The position numbers and the translations under genes are program-made. 8,832 nucleotides of DNA, from the NCBI GenBank assembly GCA_011051825.1, contig DRKH01000002.1:1-8832 (forward strand), written 5' to 3'. This document shows positions 4,961 through 8,832 of the stretch, in pieces. The notes under the pieces are model-generated. The model ran no database searches. It had not been told where the DNA came from and worked only from the letters and a program-made list of their open reading frames with translations. Source of the stretch: Desulfobulbus sp. (GTDB taxonomy: Bacteria; Desulfobacterota; Desulfobulbia; Desulfobulbales; Desulfobulbaceae). Position 1 is the stretch's first letter. Every line of letters starts with the position of its first letter.

Positions 4961-6217
4961 CGGAGTATTGTCGGAGTCGGGAACCATAAATCGTCTGACC
5001 AGTCGGCCAACGGTCAATCCCTGGACCAGGATGGAAAAGGCCATGATGACATAGGTAATGGTCAGAATGGCTGCTCGTTCCGGCCCGGCAGGGAGTGAGA
5101 GAGCCAGGGCCACGGAGATACCGCCGCGCAGGCCGGCCCAGGTCAGAATAACCACTGTGCCGCGCTGGAAAGGCCGTCTAAATCCGGCCAGCAGACCCAC
5201 TGCGCCGCCGACGCTGACCAGGCGCGCAAAGAGAACGGTCGGGATCAACAGGGCCGCTGCCATAAGATAGCGGTTATCGTGGGGGATAATCAGGATTTCC
5301 AGGCCGATGAGAACAAACAGCACGGCATTGAGAATTTCATCGATCAGCTCCCAGAAGGTATCCAGATGTCGGCGGGTCACTGGGGACATCCCGAAATGAC
5401 GGCCCTGATTGCCTACCAGCAGGCCCGCTACCACAATGGCAAGCGGGGCTGAAACGTGCAGAATCTCCGCCAGCCGGTAGCCGCCGATCACGGTGGCCAG
5501 CGTCAGCAGGACCTCGACCTGGTACTGGTCAACCCGTTTGAGGAAAGCATAACAGCAGTAGCCCAGTGCCGCCCCGAAGAGAATCCCCCCACCGACCTCA
5601 ATCAGCAGAATTTTTCCGATCTCTCCGTAATCAGGGCTGCCACCGGTCTGGAGCAGCGAGAACAGGGAGAGAAAAACCACCACCCCCATGCCGTCGTTGA
5701 AGAGCGACTCGCCGGTAATCGTGGTTTCCAGTTCTTTGGATGCGCCGATTTTTTTCATGATTCCAAGCACGGCAATCGGGTCGGTGGGCGAGATCAGGGC
5801 ACCGAAGAGCAGGCAGTAGAGCAGAGACAGGTCCAGTCCCAGCAGGTGGAGGCAGAGCCAGGTCATGCCGCCCACCAGCAGAGTGGAGAGCAGGACGCCG
5901 AAGGTGGCCAGCAGGCTGATGATCCATTTCCGTAGGAGAAGATCATCAAAGTTGACATGCAGGGCTCCGGCAAAGAGCAGAAAACCAAGCATTCCATGCA
6001 TCAGGGTATCATGGAAATCAAGCCCCTCAAGCAGGGTCCGGGCGTGGACATCAAAGAAAAATATTCCCGCTTTACCCAGGCCGAGCAGGACAAGGGAAAA
6101 GGCCAGGGACAGGGCCATCAGGCCAATGGCACCCGGGAAGCGGATATAGCGATGGTTGAGATAGCTGAACAGGGCGGCCAGGGTTGTCAGGACTGCGGCG
6201 ATGTCATACAGGCCCAT
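4943..6217 (-). CDS. CPA1/NhaP-type cation:proton antiporter
   Basis: An integral inner-membrane protein of 424 residues, probably exchanging Na+ or K+ for H+ in pH and ion homeostasis. The sequence is almost wholly hydrophobic, with about 12 predicted membrane segments. Family marks are GALISPTDPIAVLG (139-152, the unwound-helix TDP motif), GESLFNDGMGVVVF (169-182) with the ion-binding N174-D175 pair typical of electroneutral CPA1 members, and WAGLRGGISVALAL (360-373) with the conserved arginine R364. The C terminus is short and polar, with no TrkA-N or CNMP regulatory domain. AAGGAA lies 7 nt before the ATG and supports the start. The gene is convergent with glpD and diverges from bioD with a 91-bp gap. 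Ion preference cannot be read from sequence. Confidence 0.93.
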   Translation of the reverse strand: MGLYDIAAVLTTLAALFSYLNHRYIRFPGAIGLMALSLAFSLVLLGLGKAGIFFFDVHARTLLEGLDFHDTLMHGMLGFLLFAGALHVNFDDLLLRKWIISLLATFGVLLSTLLVGGMTWLCLHLLGLDLSLLYCLLFGALISPTDPIAVLGIMKKIGASKELETTITGESLFNDGMGVVVFLSLFSLLQTGGSPDYGEIGKILLIEVGGGILFGAALGYCCYAFLKRVDQYQVEVLLTLATVIGGYRLAEILHVSAPLAIVVAGLLVGNQGRHFGMSPVTRRHLDTFWELIDEILNAVLFVLIGLEILIIPHDNRYLMAAALLIPTVLFARLVSVGGAVGLLAGFRRPFQRGTVVILTWAGLRGGISVALALSLPAGPERAAILTITYVIMAFSILVQGLTVGRLVRRFMVPDSDNTPNKQPS

Positions 6218-6308
6218 GCTGGTTCCTTCGGTTGTCGGGATAGGAGAAATACGGTATGTTTCCGTTAATCATCACAGGGTCACATGAAAAGGAGTCTGCG
6301 TCAAGAGC
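6218..6308. promoter_or_regulatory. Divergent promoter region, antiporter and bioD
   Basis: Ninety-one bases must hold the promoters of two divergent genes. The only notable symmetry is ACGG-N7-CCGT at 6251-6265. AAAAGGAG (6287-6294) is the best ribosome site for bioD but sits 14 nt from its ATG. No BirA-type operator is visible. Confidence 0.35.
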
Positions 6309-6998
6309 ATGAACAATACAACCATCGCCGTCTGCGGCATAGATACCGGGGTGGGGAAATCGGTTGCCACCGGACTGCTGGCCGCCTTTCTCCTCGAAAA
6401 AAATCATTCGGTTATTACCCAGAAGCCGGTTCAGACCGGTTGCAGGGGCAGGGCGGAAGACCTGCTGCTCCATCGGAAGCTGATGGGAACCTCCTGGAAC
6501 GAGTTTGATGAAGAGGGGTTGACCTGTTCCTATTGCCTGCCCTTTCCGGCTTCCCCTCACCTTGCGGCCCGCCTTGACGGGAAGACCATCGATCCTGCGG
6601 TGATCAGCCGGGCTTCGGAAAGCCTTGCCACCGGCCATGAGTTCCTCCTGATTGAAGGGGCGGGCGGTCTGCTGGTCCCGCTTTCAGAACAACTGCTGCT
6701 GCTGGACTATCTGCAGCAGTGCGGGTACCCCGTTATCCTGGTCACCTCGCCCCGGCTGGGTTCCATAAATCACACCCTGCTGGCCCTGGAGGCGATCAGG
6801 TCCCGCAATATACAGCTCCTGGGCCTGGTCTACAACCTGTATGGCGACAACCCGGTTGAGATTATCCGTGATTCCCTGCAGGTGTTGAGGCGGTCGCTGG
6901 TCGGGTACGGGTTTGCTGACCGTGTTCTCCTGCTGCCCGATTATACCGAGTCCCGATCCGTGAACTGGCAGCCGATCCTTGACGGTCTGCAGCATTGA
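6309..6998 (+). CDS. bioD: Dethiobiotin synthetase
   Basis: BioD uses ATP and CO2 to close the ureido ring of 7,8-diaminopelargonic acid, giving dethiobiotin, the step before biotin synthase, in the cytoplasm. The 229-residue length is typical. Motifs seen are the P-loop GIDTGVGKS (10-18), the substrate lysine in QKPVQTG (K39), EGAGGLLVPL (116-125), the SPRLGSINHTLLALEAI block (147-163) and an adenine-contact asparagine N177 in VYN. ATG at 6309 is the only in-frame start near the first motif; the AAGGAG site is 14 nt away, longer than usual, suggesting modest translation. No bioA, bioB, bioF or bioC lies in the window, so the gene is separated from the rest of the pathway here. It ends 15 bp before the convergent binding-protein gene. 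Confidence 0.95.
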   Translation: MNNTTIAVCGIDTGVGKSVATGLLAAFLLEKNHSVITQKPVQTGCRGRAEDLLLHRKLMGTSWNEFDEEGLTCSYCLPFPASPHLAARLDGKTIDPAVISRASESLATGHEFLLIEGAGGLLVPLSEQLLLLDYLQQCGYPVILVTSPRLGSINHTLLALEAIRSRNIQLLGLVYNLYGDNPVEIIRDSLQVLRRSLVGYGFADRVLLLPDYTESRSVNWQPILDGLQH

Positions 6999-7013
6999 TA
7001 TCGGGATAGTGTT

Positions 7014-7844
7014 CTAGTCCTGCCGTTCCATATCTTTAAAAAATTCCACATCCGGCAGTTTTTTAATCCAGTCATCGTTTTTGAACCAGTAGTCCTGCAG
7101 TTGTTTGAGCGTGCCTGATCCGGACATGATGCTCAGGTAGTTGGTGAGCAGATTGAGAAAGAGAGCATCGTCTCCGGCTGCGGCAAGACCCAGCGGTTCA
7201 AAGGTCAGGGGTTTGTCGAACATGGCGATCCCTCTGTCCGGGTAGCGAAACTCAGCCACCTTGCAGAAGGGATAATCGGCCAGCAGGGCATCCACTTTTC
7301 CGGCCAGCAGAAGCATCAGCGACTGGTCCAGCGTGTCGGTCCGGGTGATGGTCGCCTTGGGGATTTTTTCGGCTATGGCCTCACTGGTTGTCCCCTTGAG
7401 GGCGGCGATCTTTAATCTGGCATCGCTGAGCTGTTTCAGATCGGTGATCGTTTCCAGCAGGGATTTTTTTCCGAGCAGAGACTGCCCGGATACGGCATAA
7501 GGGCCGATAAAGGCGACTTTCATATTCCGTTCCGGACTCATGGTTATTCCGGAAACAGCCAGATCAATTTTTCCGGTCTGCAGGGCGGGAATGAGTTTGG
7601 CAAACTCCATCCGTTCAAAACGGATATTGACCTTCATCATGGCGGCCAGATTTTTGACGATGTCAATATCCATGCCGATGAGAGTGCCGGAACTGGTTGT
7701 GACGCTAAAGGGCGGGAAGTCACCAGGTGTACCGACCACCAGGGCCTGGCGTTCCTGTATCCGGTCGATAACGGAACCGGCCAGCAGGGGATGTGCACAC
7801 AGGATACCGGTCAACAGGCTGATACAGAGAATAAGATATTTCAT
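7014..7844 (-). CDS. Periplasmic amino-acid-type solute-binding protein (SBP family 3)
   Basis: A secreted type II periplasmic binding protein of 276 residues, of the family that feeds polar amino acids to ABC importers. The start at 7844 is chosen over the longer frame start at 7886 because AAGGAG lies 6 nt before it and a clean Sec signal begins there (hydrophobic core 3-15, likely cut after LLA at 22). There is no lipobox. The two-lobe fold is indicated by LVVGTPGDFPPFS (35-47), GMDIDIVKNLA (57-67), GKIDLAVSGITMSPER (91-106), the hinge region near GTTS (151-154), and GKVDALLADYP (182-192). R106 and D190 sit where HisJ-like proteins bind the amino-acid carboxylate and amino groups, so an amino acid is likely, though a related compound is possible. 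No permease or ATPase gene adjoins it, so its transporter is elsewhere or it acts as a sensor partner. Confidence 0.9.
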   Translation of the reverse strand: MKYLILCISLLTGILCAHPLLAGSVIDRIQERQALVVGTPGDFPPFSVTTSSGTLIGMDIDIVKNLAAMMKVNIRFERMEFAKLIPALQTGKIDLAVSGITMSPERNMKVAFIGPYAVSGQSLLGKKSLLETITDLKQLSDARLKIAALKGTTSEAIAEKIPKATITRTDTLDQSLMLLLAGKVDALLADYPFCKVAEFRYPDRGIAMFDKPLTFEPLGLAAAGDDALFLNLLTNYLSIMSGSGTLKQLQDYWFKNDDWIKKLPDVEFFKDMERQD

Positions 7845-8203
7845 GGCGCTCCTTGGGTGAAGTAAGAGAGAATGATCCCTATTCAAACAGAAAAACAGGG
7901 ACAGGGCAAGGGGAGAGGCGAGCCTGTCACGGTAAATGCATGCTACTGCCTTAATTCGTGGAATTATCAGTTTTTTGAATACGATCCCGGCCCCGCAGTG
8001 GGCTCCTACGGGTCAGATGCCTTTGTCAATAGTGAATAAATATCAGCTTGGTATCTAATCGACTGATTTTAAGTCATTTTAAACGCAGGTTGGGTTTGCC
8101 CTGGTGGGCGTGTTTTCTTAAAAAAAAATCTTGAGGAGGATCTGGCGTCCGCTTCAATCGATAATTTTTATTATTGCCCTTCATCCTGCCCTGCCGTACT
8201 ATA
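7845..8203. other. Non-coding region upstream of the binding-protein gene
   Basis: No credible coding frame is visible on either strand; the frames are short and lack ribosome sites. It must hold the promoter of the minus-strand gene, but I could not settle on a -10/-35 pair. It contains a REP-like palindrome (7987-8012), a weak GCCC-TGGT-GGGC hairpin (8098-8109) and AT-rich tracts around 8110-8180. Confidence 0.5.
7987..8012 (-). repeat. Possible REP-like palindrome
   Basis: On the bottom strand a GTAG tetranucleotide (8006-8009) precedes GCCC...GGGC (8000-8003 region paired with 7990-7993), and an outer CCCG/CGGG pair closes it. A GTAG or GGAG lead followed by a palindrome is the hallmark of RAYT-associated REPs. 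Only one copy is seen, so this is tentative. Confidence 0.3.
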
Positions 8204-8211
8204 TAGAGATC

Positions 8212-8303
8212 GGAACTGTTCAGGAGCACAGACTCCGTGGGGCACTCTTGCACAGTTACGGTTTGTGGTATTGCATAAATCGTGCATCCACCTGAATAGT
8301 TAC
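8212..8303. mobile_element. 92-bp MITE-like element, copy 2 (IS66-like ends)
   Basis: The left end shares the 16-mer AACTGTTCAGGAGCAC (8214-8229) with copy 1 (207-222); the right end shares ACCTGAATAGTTAC (8290-8303) with copy 1 (345-358). Flanks TAGAGATC (8204-8211) and TGGAGATC (8304-8311) match at 7 of 8 bases, consistent with a slightly decayed 8-bp target duplication. An internal CAGTTAC ends at 8259, exactly 44 nt before the right end, as in copy 1. The palindromic left module is shorter here (48 versus 110 nt). The first bases are GGAA rather than GTAA, a likely point change. The element ends 30 bp before the start codon of the secreted-protein gene. Confidence 0.75.
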
Positions 8304-8333
8304 TGGAGATCGATCTTTTGCCGGGAGTTTACG

Positions 8334-8832
8334 ATGCGTTTTGTTTGCTGGCTGATGCTCTTTTGTTCTCTGAACCTGACGGTCTCTGTCGCCACCGGCT
8401 CTGGTGCGCAACCGGAGGAAGACCTTGAACGGCTGCGGTCCAATGTCCTTGCTCTGGATCGGGTTCAGCGGAATGTCGGCCGGCGGATAGCCGGAGGCAG
8501 GACGGACGGGACACTGTCACTGCAGGAACGAAACGAGCTGGTGCTGCTCATCGACTATCTGCAGGAGCGCAACCGGGAATACTGCCGCCGAATTGAACAA
8601 CAGTCCGGTCCTGAAGCTGTTGCTGATCTTCCCTGTCCTGCCGGACAGAAAACCCTGCCGGAAAAAAAGAGCCGTACCCTGGAGGAGGAACTTGCCGCCC
8701 TTGATCAGAGTCTGGCCGAATCTCTGGGTGCCTTTGATGAAATGCTGCTCAAAGAGCAGGAACGGATTGCGGCCCGACAGCCGAGAGCGCGTGAGTCCGG
8801 AAGTGCCGGAGGGGGCGACGGCAATGGCTCCG
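8334..8832 (+). CDS. Secreted helix-rich protein of unknown function (3' truncated)
   Basis: The frame opens at ATG 8334, with GGGAG 6 nt upstream, and stays open to the window edge (166 codons), so the C terminus is missing. The first 20 or so residues form a Sec signal (MRFVCWLMLFCSL..., hydrophobic core about 3-19, likely cleaved after VSVA or GSGA). The mature part is rich in Glu, Arg, Gln and Leu with heptad-like leucines (about 30-90 and 115-148), suggesting helices or coiled coil, split by a Pro/Cys-containing link with C101 (C84 is the other mature cysteine). From about 155 it turns Gly/Ser-rich, as in a linker, so another domain may follow. I do not recognise the family. Export to the periplasm or cell envelope is inferred. 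A MITE sits immediately upstream and may have replaced or altered its promoter. Confidence 0.75.
   Translation, partial: MRFVCWLMLFCSLNLTVSVATGSGAQPEEDLERLRSNVLALDRVQRNVGRRIAGGRTDGTLSLQERNELVLLIDYLQERNREYCRRIEQQSGPEAVADLPCPAGQKTLPEKKSRTLEEELAALDQSLAESLGAFDEMLLKEQERIAARQPRARESGSAGGGDGNGS

Noticed and set aside
7845..7886. Extended N terminus (14 extra residues) of the binding protein
   Set aside because: The extension is polar and would bury the signal peptide, while AAGGAG is placed correctly for the start at 7844.
8023..8029. TTGACA on the minus strand as a -35 box for the binding-protein gene
   Set aside because: No acceptable -10 sequence lies 16-18 bp away, and it is far from the gene.

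Overview
Organism and setting. The window is a chromosomal stretch from a Gram-negative, moderately GC-rich bacterium. Protein style, secreted proteins with Sec signals and short intergenic repeats would fit a Desulfobacterota lineage (Desulfobulbales-like), but this is an inference from general resemblance; there is no rRNA or other marker gene. Most genes are ordinary housekeeping or accessory metabolism. The unusual content is in the intergenic DNA. Layout: (1) 1-203, the 3' end of an unrecognised, lower-GC gene. (2) 205-358, a 154-bp MITE-like element with GTAAC-type inverted ends and a perfect 8-bp target duplication (197-204 and 359-366). (3) 367-1316, a structured leader and a crotonase-family enoyl-CoA hydratase. 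(4) 1317-1539, a spacer with two sets of direct repeats. (5) 1540-4918, a glycerol catabolic pair, glpK and glpD, separated by a 292-bp spacer holding hairpins and two copies of a leader motif that also occurs before the hydratase gene. (6) 4943-6217 (minus), a CPA1/NhaP-type cation:proton antiporter, convergent with glpD and divergent from bioD. (7) 6309-6998, bioD, not beside other biotin genes. (8) 7014-7844 (minus), a periplasmic amino-acid-type solute-binding protein whose start is better placed 42 bases inside the longest open frame. (9) 7845-8203, non-coding, with a possible REP-like palindrome. (10) 8212-8303, a second, shorter MITE of the same family (92 bp) with a 7/8 target duplication. 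(11) 8334 to the window end, the 5' part of a secreted, charged, helix-rich protein of unknown function that has no stop codon in the window. How the genes work together: GlpK phosphorylates glycerol to sn-glycerol 3-phosphate and GlpD oxidises it to dihydroxyacetone phosphate, passing electrons to the quinone pool. No glycerol channel (glpF) is present. The hydratase shares a leader motif with glpD, which may mean shared control of lipid-derived carbon use (fatty-acyl and glycerol moieties); that link is inference. The antiporter, bioD and binding protein show no functional link to the glycerol genes. The best candidates for something undescribed are the two MITEs with their conserved internal architecture and the three-copy leader motif.
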